NCBI GenBank assembly: GCA_030043175.1
Contig: JASHYD010000668.1
Location: 1 to 7,552 of the forward strand
From: Xanthobacteraceae bacterium
GTDB lineage: Bacteria > Pseudomonadota > Alphaproteobacteria > Rhizobiales > Xanthobacteraceae
Direction of reading: 5' to 3'
DNA length: 7,552 bases
Positions 1-6,289 of this stretch are shown piece after piece. Within the stretch, counting starts at the first letter, position 1, and each line of letters begins with the position of its first letter. The position numbers and the translations under genes are program-made. Under the pieces are notes generated by a model. The model searched no databases. It saw only the letters and a list, made by a program, of their open reading frames with translations, and was not told where the DNA came from.

Positions 1-1942
1 TGACCGATCTGGTTCGCAACAAGCCCACCGCGGAGGACGAGGACATCGCCTTCACGGCGGCCTCCTCTAGTATGACCCCGCGGCCTGGTTCGCGGAGAAT
101 CGACGCGACATCTGGTCTCGCGATCAGTTTGAGTGCACATGTTTCACTGACGCTAAGCTCAAGGCTCCCTACATCGATACCATCGCGGTTGTAGTCCACT
201 TCCTCTCGCGTCCACCTCAGTTCGCTTACGACTTCACGATTCAACTCAGGCACCGTCAGCTGGATCCGATCAAATGCGCCGAGAATTCGCCCAACTTGAA
301 TCCGAGCCTTGGTGTCTTGTATTAGCTCAAGGGAGTTATCCGCGTGTTTTGCTGCCTCCGAAAGGAAAATCATCTCTTTTTGACTGAGCGCTGAGCCGTC
401 TCCTAGCTTCCTGTTCGTTGCGCGCTTAGCGATGAGGTCAATTTGTACCCTACCGTCGGCCGGAAATAGCGGCTCTACTTGGCGAGCAATTTCAATGGAA
501 GCAATGAGGCCCTTTCGGCCACGTTGCGGAAATAGTATCACTTCCGCCAAATGGCCGACCTCCTGTGCGGCGATCACGGCATTTTCGATTGCCGCACCAA
601 TTGCAAACAAGGAAGCTAAACTATTCCAATCGCGAAGGCCTTTACTACGGCTCTCATCCCGAAATACAAAGATGGAATCGCCCTCGACACTAAACCTCCA
701 TGGCTGACAATTCCCGCCGGACGGAGCTTGCGCAGCGCATTCCAGGATTACCTGCACCGAAGGTGAAAATCGCCCGGCCGAAGGCAAATTGCCATCCGAG
801 TGAGATGTCACCAGAGGCACATCTGCTGTGGCCTCATACGCCGGTTCTGCAAGCAGCGGATCGATATCTACATAACGTCGTCCAGATGGCAAATGCAGCC
901 CCAGTGCGAGCCGCCGGATTGCGATGGCGACCGCTGCGGCGCCGGAAAACACATCGGAGGCCAGTTGCGGCCACGTGACGATCGTACGCTTGATCTCGGC
1001 CAATGAAGCAGCGATCCGGGAAGACAACGCTTCCGGTCTCAATATTTGCAGGACAGTTTCTGTTTTCTGATCTTTCGTCAGTCGCGCTAGGTCAGACGCG
1101 CGGACGCCACGCAGACGATCGTGAAGAAGCGGACGCTCTGGCTCAAGATCAAATCGCTCAACATCCAACATTCCTCGATCGCTGGTGGCCATGATCACCG
1201 GAATGCGGCGGCTTCTAGCGTGCTCTCGCATCAAAAGCTTCATCTCGAAATCATCGCACTCATCAACTAAGATATCGATATGAGGTGGACCTGCAAAATA
1301 TCTTTCCAAATTACTATCTGTTATTCCCTCAGAGAAGGCCTCGATCTCAGCGTAGGGATCCAATTCATAAATCTGCTGTGCGGCCAGGGAGGCCTTGTTG
1401 AGTCCGATTTGATGCACGCCGGCATGCAGCCTATTCATGTTTGACAGGTCTAGAACGTCAAAGTCCGCTAATCGAAGTCTCCCGCCAATGCCCTCCAGCG
1501 CAAGGGTTCTGGCGATGGCATTGCCGACAGACAATCCGACAATCCCAATCGTCAGATGCGACAGCCGCAGTTGTTCATCTGCCGTAATTTTATACCGGTT
1601 TCGATTTTGACGCACCTGCCGAAATCGATCGGGTGGAAGTAGATGAACGAGGTGAAGGTTCCAAGGATAAAAGACCCATCGACCGTATGCTTTTAATTGT
1701 TGACCAGCTAAAAATGTTAGCGCGATAGTACTTAAATTCGGCTGCGCTAAGTCGTCCTGTGGGTGCTCAATTTTGGCAAGGTCATACAGTTGCTCCAGAA
1801 TGGTGTCATGCTCGACCAGGCGGTGTCCGAACTCGTGCTTGATCTGGCTCAGACGCTGCCGATGTAATGGCAATTGGACGTCCAGAATCTCAGGCTGAGC
1901 GCCATGGCCGTTCAAAGGGGTCAATTGTCGGTCAGGGGCCAT
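1..1942 (-). CDS. ThiF/E1-type adenylyltransferase fused to Acg-like nitroreductase (Rv1355c-type family), 3' end outside window
   Basis: My reading of the minus strand gives one unbroken frame of 647 codons from the ATG at 1942 to the left edge. Residues about 125-260 form an E1/ThiF/MoeB-type ATP-binding domain: GIVGLSVGNAIA (133-144) is the nucleotide loop, LADFDVLDLSNMNR (158-171) carries the family's Asp and Asn/Arg residues, K183 follows, and VDECDDF (226-232) replaces the usual DxxDN. I see no zinc-binding CxxC pair. Residues about 390-647 resemble FMN nitroreductases of the Acg group: APSGGNCQPWRF (406-417), RATNRKLGDG (507-516), and ELRWTREEVDYNRDGID (574-590). This ThiF-nitroreductase fusion is the architecture of Mycobacterium Rv1355c, about 715 aa, so perhaps 70 residues are missing. 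Substrate and product are unknown in the family. The ATG lies inside the end of the upstream gene (11-base overlap), with GGAG six bases before it, so translation is probably coupled. Architecture is well supported; function is not. Confidence 0.88.
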   Translation of the reverse strand, partial: MAPDRQLTPLNGHGAQPEILDVQLPLHRQRLSQIKHEFGHRLVEHDTILEQLYDLAKIEHPQDDLAQPNLSTIALTFLAGQQLKAYGRWVFYPWNLHLVHLLPPDRFRQVRQNRNRYKITADEQLRLSHLTIGIVGLSVGNAIARTLALEGIGGRLRLADFDVLDLSNMNRLHAGVHQIGLNKASLAAQQIYELDPYAEIEAFSEGITDSNLERYFAGPPHIDILVDECDDFEMKLLMREHARSRRIPVIMATSDRGMLDVERFDLEPERPLLHDRLRGVRASDLARLTKDQKTETVLQILRPEALSSRIAASLAEIKRTIVTWPQLASDVFSGAAAVAIAIRRLALGLHLPSGRRYVDIDPLLAEPAYEATADVPLVTSHSDGNLPSAGRFSPSVQVILECAAQAPSGGNCQPWRFSVEGDSIFVFRDESRSKGLRDWNSLASLFAIGAAIENAVIAAQEVGHLAEVILFPQRGRKGLIASIEIARQVEPLFPADGRVQIDLIAKRATNRKLGDGSALSQKEMIFLSEAAKHADNSLELIQDTKARIQVGRILGAFDRIQLTVPELNREVVSELRWTREEVDYNRDGIDVGSLELSVSETCALKLIARPDVASILREPGRGVILEEAAVKAMSSSSAVGLLRTRSV

Positions 1943-3071
1943 TTGCGTCTCCACCTTCGAAATGTACTGGCTTCCGGACCGCCTGTTGGCCAACAGGCGA
2001 AGGGGAATTGAGGTTGTTTTTTGAATCAAGGTTCTGTGCGTATCTTACTGCATCGCCCATGGAGCCAACCCAACGGCCCACGGGTGGTTTATGGAGCAGT
2101 TTGTGCGTATCTAGGAAAATAAGATGAGATATAAATTGCCAACCGGCTTTCGGGTGTACTTCTCGAGTTTCAATCAGCTGAAATCCCATTTCGCTGTACA
2201 TCGATAGGAGGTCATTTTCGCAAGCGCCGAGGATGTAACGGTATCCTTTCAAAGCCGCGATTGCGGTGGCGAACTGCATAAGTGGAAGGAAAAGTCCGGA
2301 TCTCTGGAACTCTGGGTCGGTCGCGCCGGCTCCTGCCTCCGCGAAACCAGATTGCCAGAGCACGTCTGGCACTTGGTGCTTGCCCCAGAGAGCGTACTGA
2401 CTTTTATTAGGGTCACGCCCGACATCGATTAGTCGTACATAACTGACGATCTTGGCACCAAACCGAGAGACGAGGTGACAAGAGTGTGCATCAAAAGGGG
2501 ATGCTAGTTCGGACTCGGTGAATCCTGACAATCTGCCTTCATGCTGATGTGCTCGCAGTCTCAGACGCAAAATCTGCTCAAGGTCCTCCTCGGCATTTGC
2601 CTCGGAAAAAGTGACGACGCGAGAGATATCGCCGACGAGAAAACCTGCTGTTCGAAGCTTCACTGGAGTGAGTCGGTCGTCACCCAGCAGCAAATACTCA
2701 GCCAAGCCAAGTCTAAACGGCTTTGATGGTTCACTCCAATCGACATGTATCTGACCTGCGGTACAGAGGCTACCGTCCTCGATGGAAGTGATGCTACTCC
2801 GCACGTCAAACGAGCCGATTGCAGGGAGCGTCACCAAGAAATCAAGACTGTCGCCAGGATGCAATTCGAGGGGGGAGTCTGAGGTTTGTAGAATGGCGCC
2901 CGTCGATGTCATTTTGCGGAAATGAAACCGCAATCGCAGTCCAAAAGGAAGCGGGGGTTTGACGAACGCGGCTGCGGGAAATGTATCGGAGCATGGAAAA
3001 AAGTTACGTTCCGATGAAACAGGAATTCGAAGTCCGTTCAAACGGTTGGGGTTTGGCGGTGATTTCATCAT
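1932..3071 (-). CDS. FeeM/GNAT-like N-acyltransferase with degenerate PilZ-like N-terminal domain
   Basis: A 379-aa protein. Residues about 40-128 look like a PilZ beta-barrel: RFHFRKMTSTGAIL (48-61) sits where PilZ proteins have (D/N)xSxxG, followed by HPGDSLDFLVTLP (71-83). The acidic first residue and a clear RxxxR are missing, so c-di-GMP binding is doubtful. Residues about 150-320 resemble the FeeM / autoinducer-synthase branch of the GNAT fold: RLRLRAHQHEGRLSG (169-183), FDAHSCHLVSRFGAKIVSYVR (193-213), EAGAGATDPEFQRSGLF (245-261), and LLSMYSEMGFQLIE (288-301). FeeM enzymes move an acyl chain from acyl-ACP to an amino acid; the acceptor here cannot be read. The last 50 residues look disordered. 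ATG 3071 (or 3068, tandem ATGs) has AAAGAGG eleven bases upstream. It is the first gene of an operon with the overlapping ThiF-nitroreductase gene. Base composition is AT-richer than DNA to the right; one 60-base line (2101-2160) is 40% GC. Confidence 0.8.
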   Translation of the reverse strand: MMKSPPNPNRLNGLRIPVSSERNFFPCSDTFPAAAFVKPPLPFGLRLRFHFRKMTSTGAILQTSDSPLELHPGDSLDFLVTLPAIGSFDVRSSITSIEDGSLCTAGQIHVDWSEPSKPFRLGLAEYLLLGDDRLTPVKLRTAGFLVGDISRVVTFSEANAEEDLEQILRLRLRAHQHEGRLSGFTESELASPFDAHSCHLVSRFGAKIVSYVRLIDVGRDPNKSQYALWGKHQVPDVLWQSGFAEAGAGATDPEFQRSGLFLPLMQFATAIAALKGYRYILGACENDLLSMYSEMGFQLIETREVHPKAGWQFISHLIFLDTHKLLHKPPVGRWVGSMGDAVRYAQNLDSKNNLNSPSPVGQQAVRKPVHFEGGDANGP

Positions 3072-3222
3072 CGGCGTCGTGGCCTCTTTGAACCAAAGGG
3101 GCTATCCGGGGAACATCGGTCGTCATGCCAACGTCGTCGCAACGGCAGCCTTGCCCAGAGGAGACATCTGGCAACAGGCTCTCGAGCCCCTCATGGGATT
3201 GAGCTTTGCAGCGCGGAACCGT

Positions 3223-3244
3223 GGCATCCCCGCGTCGGGATGCC
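3223..3244. repeat. Perfect 8-bp inverted repeat (hairpin) upstream of the acyltransferase operon
   Basis: GGCATCCC (3223-3230) and GGGATGCC (3237-3244) pair perfectly around the six-base loop CGCGTC. No T-run follows on either strand, so it is not a classic intrinsic terminator. It lies about 150 bases before the operon start and could be a leader structure, an operator, or chance in GC-rich DNA. Confidence 0.4.
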
Positions 3245-3327
3245 CAATTGCCGCCGGGTCGGCTTGAAATAACGCAAATCGGGGGGTGCCTAATCCTTCT
3301 TCGTAAGCATCAGGAACCCATCCCCGC

Positions 3328-3429
3328 TCAGGAAATAGTTTCCTTGTCGATGACGATCTGGGCGTTGTTCTCGGTATTGTAAAACTGTGGCCATTGCGTA
3401 CACAGATTCGGATTGTGCAGTGTCCAAGG
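3328..3429 (-). pseudogene. Fossil of a type-B carboxylesterase C-terminus
   Basis: One minus-strand frame ending at the TGA 3330-3328 reads PPW, then a short spacer, HNPN, then QWPQFYNTENNAQIVID. Type-B carboxylesterases (para-nitrobenzyl esterase-like) end with a very similar pattern: a Trp/Phe helix, GNPN, a few residues, then WPxYxxxxRxTMxxD. The spacing here is shortened by a few residues, and no alpha/beta-hydrolase body, nucleophile elbow or start is found upstream, where the frame loses sense. Only about 34 residues remain, so it would be a dead fragment. The call rests on motif resemblance alone, and chance cannot be fully excluded. Confidence 0.4.
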
Positions 3430-3670
3430 GGGTGCGTCGCTCGCGCTGCCGTTAAGTTAGCGGACCCCAGCACAACCCGGTGTCCGCGGCTTCCCTTTCC
3501 CGAAAGGCCCGTACATGGCAGGCCTGACCTTTACCGCGAGCACTACGAAATTATCACTCGGTCGGACTCCTCTGGCTAGTCTGAGGGAGCCGTTTGTTTT
3601 GACTGAATTGGACTCGTGTACGGCTGATTGCCTATCTGCGCTTTCCTGTGCGGAAACGAAGGGCGTTGCT

Positions 3671-3707
3671 AGAAAAGGTTAGGAGGCGCCTAAGATTAGC
3701 CGCCTCC
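3671..3707 (-). terminator. Probable intrinsic terminator of the AraC-family gene
   Basis: Read on the minus strand, GGAGGCG (3707-3701) and CGCCTCC (3688-3682) form a perfect 7-bp stem, and a CTAA/TTAG pair inside lengthens the hairpin. It is followed by TAACCTTTTCT, a T-rich tail. It lies about 83 bases past the stop codon of the AraC-type gene, the right place and orientation to end that transcript. Confidence 0.55.
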
Positions 3708-3723
3708 GCGCCATGGGGACGAC

Positions 3724-3737
3724 GGCTCCTTGGAGCC
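3724..3737. repeat. 14-bp perfect palindromic element
   Basis: GGCTCC-TT-GGAGCC lies between the AraC-type stop codon and the terminator hairpin. It could fold as a 5-bp stem with a CTTG tetraloop in the 3' untranslated region of that transcript and may stabilise the mRNA end. Confidence 0.35.
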
Positions 3738-3789
3738 AGGGCCTCCCGACCGCCTTTATCCGGTCCCCAAACTTGCAGCCCCGCGAAGT

Positions 3790-4734
3790 TCATGCTCTGA
3801 GGCAAGTCCGCGCCCGCGTGTCGCTCGGGGCACAACCAAACCGGGCCCGGTAAGACCGGCTAAAATGCGATAGATCATTAAAGCCCGCATTGAAGGCGAT
3901 TTCGGTGATTGAGCGGTGCCGTTGCGTGTAGTCGGTCAGATCGCGGTGGCTGCGCATCAGGCGCCGCTCCCACACATAACTCATGAGCGAGATGCCTTCC
4001 CGCGCGAATAGCCGATTCAAGTGCCGAACTGAGAGCTTCCACCGGGCTGCTATCCGCTGCGCCAACAGCTCGTCGCCGAGATGTGTCTCGATCCAGAGCT
4101 TGACGCTCGCCGTGATCATGTCCGCCGATGATCGAGCAGGCACAATCTCCGACACCAAGGCGGTCGCGGCCAAATCGAGAAGGTTTCCGGCAAGCCGACC
4201 GCGCGCCTCAGCTGGGATTGTACGCAGATGCGACGGGAGCTCCCGCAAGATCGATGACAGGATGGCGCCGACCCCACTGCTTCCGTCGATCGGTCTTGCC
4301 ATAAAGCGCTCGAACGCTCCAATACGGCTGACGAGAGCCGATCGCGGGAACGATACTGTGGTTCGCGTGAATGGCGTACCAAAGTCCAATTTGAACGGGC
4401 GCATCATATCGAAAAGAATGAGATCGTGTGATTTGATCTCCGCGCTCCAGCCGTCGCGAGTGCCAAAAACCCGCCCGGCTATCTGAACTCCAATAGTGAC
4501 GTTCTCCAGCGCCTGGCGTGCTATACGACAAGGCGAACGCCAGATGCACTGAGGGACAGACGAATACGTTGCTACTTTGATCTCTCCAACCGCATCAGTC
4601 GCCAGCTCAGCAAAGAATGGTTGGTCCCGCCGAGGCTCGCAATCCACGCTGACGAGGGCGCCAGCTAATTGGTCGACCCAATATCCGATCCGGTCGCGCG
4701 GACAAACGGCGTCTGTTGAAAAGATTTTGGTCAT
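3790..4734 (-). CDS. AraC-family transcriptional regulator
   Basis: A 314-aa protein counted from the ATG at 4734. Residues about 15-195 match the AraC-type ligand-binding domain found in FeaR/NahR-like regulators; residues about 210-310 form the double helix-turn-helix DNA-binding domain. Helices are visible in LLAQRIAARWKLSVRHLNRLF (223-243) and ITEIAFNAGFNDLSHFSRSYR (276-296), the latter with the family's highly conserved IAxxxGFxDxSHFSRxF pattern, so the domain looks functional. An in-frame TTG at 4746 would add four residues; the ATG is preferred because GGA lies about seven bases before it. It probably activates catabolic genes in response to a small aromatic or nitrile-derived ligand, inferred from family and from the broken nitrile hydratase gene just upstream on the same strand. 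A repeat-rich candidate operator precedes it and a terminator follows. The gene is intact although its likely targets are not. Confidence 0.9.
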   Translation of the reverse strand: MTKIFSTDAVCPRDRIGYWVDQLAGALVSVDCEPRRDQPFFAELATDAVGEIKVATYSSVPQCIWRSPCRIARQALENVTIGVQIAGRVFGTRDGWSAEIKSHDLILFDMMRPFKLDFGTPFTRTTVSFPRSALVSRIGAFERFMARPIDGSSGVGAILSSILRELPSHLRTIPAEARGRLAGNLLDLAATALVSEIVPARSSADMITASVKLWIETHLGDELLAQRIAARWKLSVRHLNRLFAREGISLMSYVWERRLMRSHRDLTDYTQRHRSITEIAFNAGFNDLSHFSRSYRARFGCAPSDTRARTCLRA

Positions 4735-4793
4735 AGTCTTGTCCAAATTTGCGCCGCAGACCCGGTCCGGGCAAGGCCGTGACTAGAAGGAAG

Positions 4794-4821
4794 TGTCAAG
4801 CGGCTCGAATGCGTGTCGAGC
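4794..4821 (-). promoter_or_regulatory. Candidate operator/-35 region of the AraC-type gene
   Basis: On the minus strand GCTCGACAC is repeated 20 bases later as GCTTGACAC, about two helical turns apart, the spacing at which AraC-type dimers often bind tandem half-sites. The first copy is also part of an inverted repeat, GCTCGA-N7-TCGAGC (4821-4803). The second copy contains a consensus TTGACA (4799-4794) that could serve as a -35 box, although the -10 at 17 bases is poor. The site lies 60-90 bases before the regulator's start codon, so autoregulation is plausible but unproven. Confidence 0.35.
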
Positions 4822-4859
4822 TGACATATATTGGAATTGTCCATCTTTGGCTTGCGGCC

Positions 4860-5073
4860 GCTCACGGTCCGCGCCTTGAATTTGACCCGCGCACCCTTGC
4901 GCGGACCGAGCTCGACGAGCACTGACTCGAGCGACCTCACTCGCAAAGTAGGGTCTGACGGCAGTGCTTCATGATCATGTGCGCCCTCGGCCGCATGCGC
5001 CAGATACCGGTGCCACGACGGCGCTGCTGGCAGCGACCGCAGACGATAAAAAACCACGTCGGGTCGTGTCCAT
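4860..5073 (-). pseudogene. nthA: Nitrile hydratase alpha-subunit gene, frameshifted and truncated, with Tat signal peptide
   Basis: ATG 5073, with AGAGG five bases upstream, opens MDTTRRGFLSSAVAASSAVV, a textbook twin-arginine signal (TTRRGFL plus an Ala-rich hydrophobic stretch). That frame ends at TGA 4977-4975. From about 5000 the neighbouring frame continues with HAAEGAHDHEALPSDP and LRVRSLESVLVELG, the characteristic N-terminus of nitrile hydratase alpha subunits (His/Asp-rich, then LPSxPxLRVxALESLLVEKG). It then jumps to PRKGARVKFKART, corresponding to the family's VGPRNGARVVAKAW. So there is one frameshift, an in-frame loss of about 20 residues, and loss of everything after; the metal-binding C(S/T)LCSC motif is absent. 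Nitrile hydratase hydrates nitriles to amides with an Fe or Co centre. The gene cannot give active enzyme. The resemblance is strong in two separate blocks; a distant relative such as thiocyanate hydrolase is the main alternative. Confidence 0.7.
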
Positions 5074-5474
5074 GAGGCCCTCTCATTCAGGCAATGGGTT
5101 TTTCCAATAATTCGATAGCTACCCCTGGAAGCTTATACTATTTCGATGCCATGGAACAGGAGCAACGTCTCCTGTTGGCCCATCGCCACGGACGACGCTT
5201 TGACGGATGCTGCCGGACCAGATGCTCGCTGGCATTGGCGGATCTGGCGAGACCCACGTGCAACGAGTGGCCCGCAAATTTTCTGCCTCCTGTCAGCTTC
5301 GGCGAGATCCCCACCCACGCCGGCGGCAAGCGTGGTCCGTTTGACAAGGCGCACGATGTGCTTGTCGTTGAGGCGGGTCGACACTGGGCGGGGCGGGAGT
5401 CGCCGAAATTTCACTTGATTTTGACACATCAACGACACACTAATGGCGGGCGCTCTGCCGCGGGGGTAGCAGCG
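5074..5474. other. No recognisable gene; stretch open in several frames
   Basis: Frames are open on both strands here (plus from 5094 and 5146, minus from 5585 and 5347), but none shows a domain, and their simultaneous openness reflects GC-rich sequence. The plus frame from 5094 is the same frame as the 76-aa gene and could be a long N-terminal extension of it. I reject that because the extension is Arg/Cys/His-rich and of different character from the compact downstream part. A TTGACA at 5418-5423 could be part of a promoter for the 76-aa gene, but no good -10 goes with it. Confidence 0.5.
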
Positions 5475-5705
5475 ATGCCAATTCGTAAGTTCCTGAAGCC
5501 TGGAATGTCTTTTGACGACCCGGCGGTTGCCGCAATGGATGCAGCTTTCGAAGGTGCCTGCAAGGCGCTCGAGGACACCGGACAACCCTACATAGTGCGC
5601 GAAATCATTGCCGAGCGAATTATTGAAGCGGCACGCCTCGGCGAGCGTGATCCGGCTCGCTTGGTGAAAGCCGCGCTGCCATGGCTTGACCGCGAACGGG
5701 ACTGA
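5475..5705 (+). CDS. Small conserved-looking hypothetical protein, 76 aa
   Basis: The product begins MPIRKFLKPGMSFDDPAVAA, then has an amphipathic helix (AFEGACKALEDTG), a second helix rich in Ile/Ala (REIIAERIIEAARLGERD), and ends PARLVKAALPWLDRERD. This pattern (start MPxRKFLxPG, two or three helices, GERDPxRL) resembles a family of short orphan proteins I associate with Bradyrhizobium and relatives; its role is unknown. I place the start at ATG 5475, with a GGGGG tract about eight bases upstream, rather than at 5094 in the same frame, because the protein-like sequence begins there. It has no signal peptide or membrane span, so it is probably cytoplasmic. It converges with the 60-aa gene, 37 bases away. 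Confidence 0.65.
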   Translation: MPIRKFLKPGMSFDDPAVAAMDAAFEGACKALEDTGQPYIVREIIAERIIEAARLGERDPARLVKAALPWLDRERD

Positions 5706-5732
5706 CCCGAAAAGCCGCTCGCATCCTTCGCC

Positions 5733-5751
5733 CGCCGGGCGCTTACCGGCG
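5733..5751. terminator. Weak hairpin between convergent genes
   Basis: CGCCGG (5733-5738) pairs with CCGGCG (5746-5751) around a seven-base loop. It lies between the stop of the 76-aa gene and the last codons of the convergent 60-aa gene, overlapping the latter's stop. On the plus strand it is followed only by CTTT. It may slow transcription from both sides, but lacks a proper T-run. Confidence 0.25.
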
Positions 5752-5925
5752 CTTTGCCAAGATCTCTTTCACCTTGGCGGCCAGCATGCGCGACTCCTCG
5801 ATGGTGCGCTGCGCCGCGGCTATGAGCTCGTTAAGCACACGCGGCGTTTCCTCGCCTTTTGGGTCCGCAAGCTCAATATCGCTGCGAGACGGCTCATTAT
5901 CTCGGTTGGTATTCCCATCCGGCAT
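5743..5925 (-). CDS. Small helical hypothetical protein, 60 aa
   Basis: ATG 5925 has GGGG seven bases upstream and gives MPDGNTNRDNEPSRSDIELA followed by a charged helix, PRVLNELIAAAQRTIEESRMLAAKVKEILAKRR split here as residues 28-40 (PRVLNELIAAAQR) and 41-60. Residues 1-27 are polar and look disordered; residues 28-60 have heptad-like spacing of Leu/Ile/Ala and a basic tail, suggesting a coiled coil. The frame is open upstream to 6102, but that extension has no protein-like features and the Shine-Dalgarno site favours 5925. I do not recognise a family with certainty; it resembles short rhizobial orphan proteins. It probably self-associates or binds a partner, an inference from the coiled coil alone. 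Confidence 0.55.
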   Translation of the reverse strand: MPDGNTNRDNEPSRSDIELADPKGEETPRVLNELIAAAQRTIEESRMLAAKVKEILAKRR

Positions 5926-6289
5926 TAGGCGCCCCAGTCGTGAACCGGGCTTGCGGTAAGCAGATAACCGGCGCAAATTTATGGAAACTCGGCGCCGAGG
6001 GTTGGATAATATTCGGGCCATGGAACCGCACCCCACGATGTCACGGTGCCAGCCCGGAATCGAACGCAGGGAAAGTGCGTTGCGTTCAGACATGACCGTC
6101 AAATAGCCGTGACCGCTTGCAAGCCCGTCATCGGACTCTCCGGCGGATCGGGGAGTTTTCGGAGAAAAATCATCTTTCTGTCAGCGACCTATCGGGACTC
6201 TAGCTCCGAAACAGGGCTAATTCCGTCGAACCTCGAAGCCATTTCCAGCGACATAGCCTCGGTTCGCAGGAATCGATCAGGAGAGAGAT
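5926..6289. other. Non-coding stretch with palindrome and hairpins
   Basis: No gene recognised. It contains the perfect 12-bp palindrome CTCGGCGCCGAG at 5988-5999, about 63 bases before the 60-aa gene start, a possible operator. A 21-base minus-strand sequence at 6065-6045 resembles the 3' end of a tRNA. A hairpin (ACTCTCC 6135-6141 with GGGGAGT 6150-6156, one G-U pair) runs into TTTT, a weak plus-strand terminator although no plus-strand gene lies just before it. The last bases carry the ribosome binding site of the 58-aa gene. Confidence 0.5.

Larger units (their letters stand above)
3072..3789. other. Non-coding stretch between the acyltransferase operon and the AraC-type gene
   Basis: I see no intact gene here. 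The frames open on either strand (for example 3123-3473 minus, or 3632-3793 minus) show no recognisable domain and look like chance. The stretch holds a perfect hairpin at 3223-3244, a carboxylesterase-like fossil at 3328-3429, a probable terminator at 3671-3707, and an inverted repeat at 3724-3737. The promoter of the leftward operon should lie in about 3072-3300, but I could not pick convincing -35/-10 or -24/-12 boxes. Confidence 0.6.

Noticed and set aside
3632..3793. 53-aa minus-strand frame overlapping the AraC-type stop codon by ATGA
   Set aside because: The overlap looks like coupling, but the frame runs through the terminator hairpin and shows no protein-like pattern.
5094..5474. N-terminal extension making the 76-aa protein 203 aa long
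   Set aside because: The extension has no domain, unusual Arg/Cys/His content, and other frames on both strands are equally open; the internal ATG at 5475 starts the protein-like part.
5133..5585. 150-aa minus-strand frame
   Set aside because: It lies antisense to the start of the 76-aa gene and has no motif that I recognise; transposon origin was considered but could not be supported.
6021..6110. Complete tRNA gene on the minus strand
   Set aside because: Only the 3' 20 or so bases look like a tRNA; T-stem, anticodon arm and acceptor pairing are absent.
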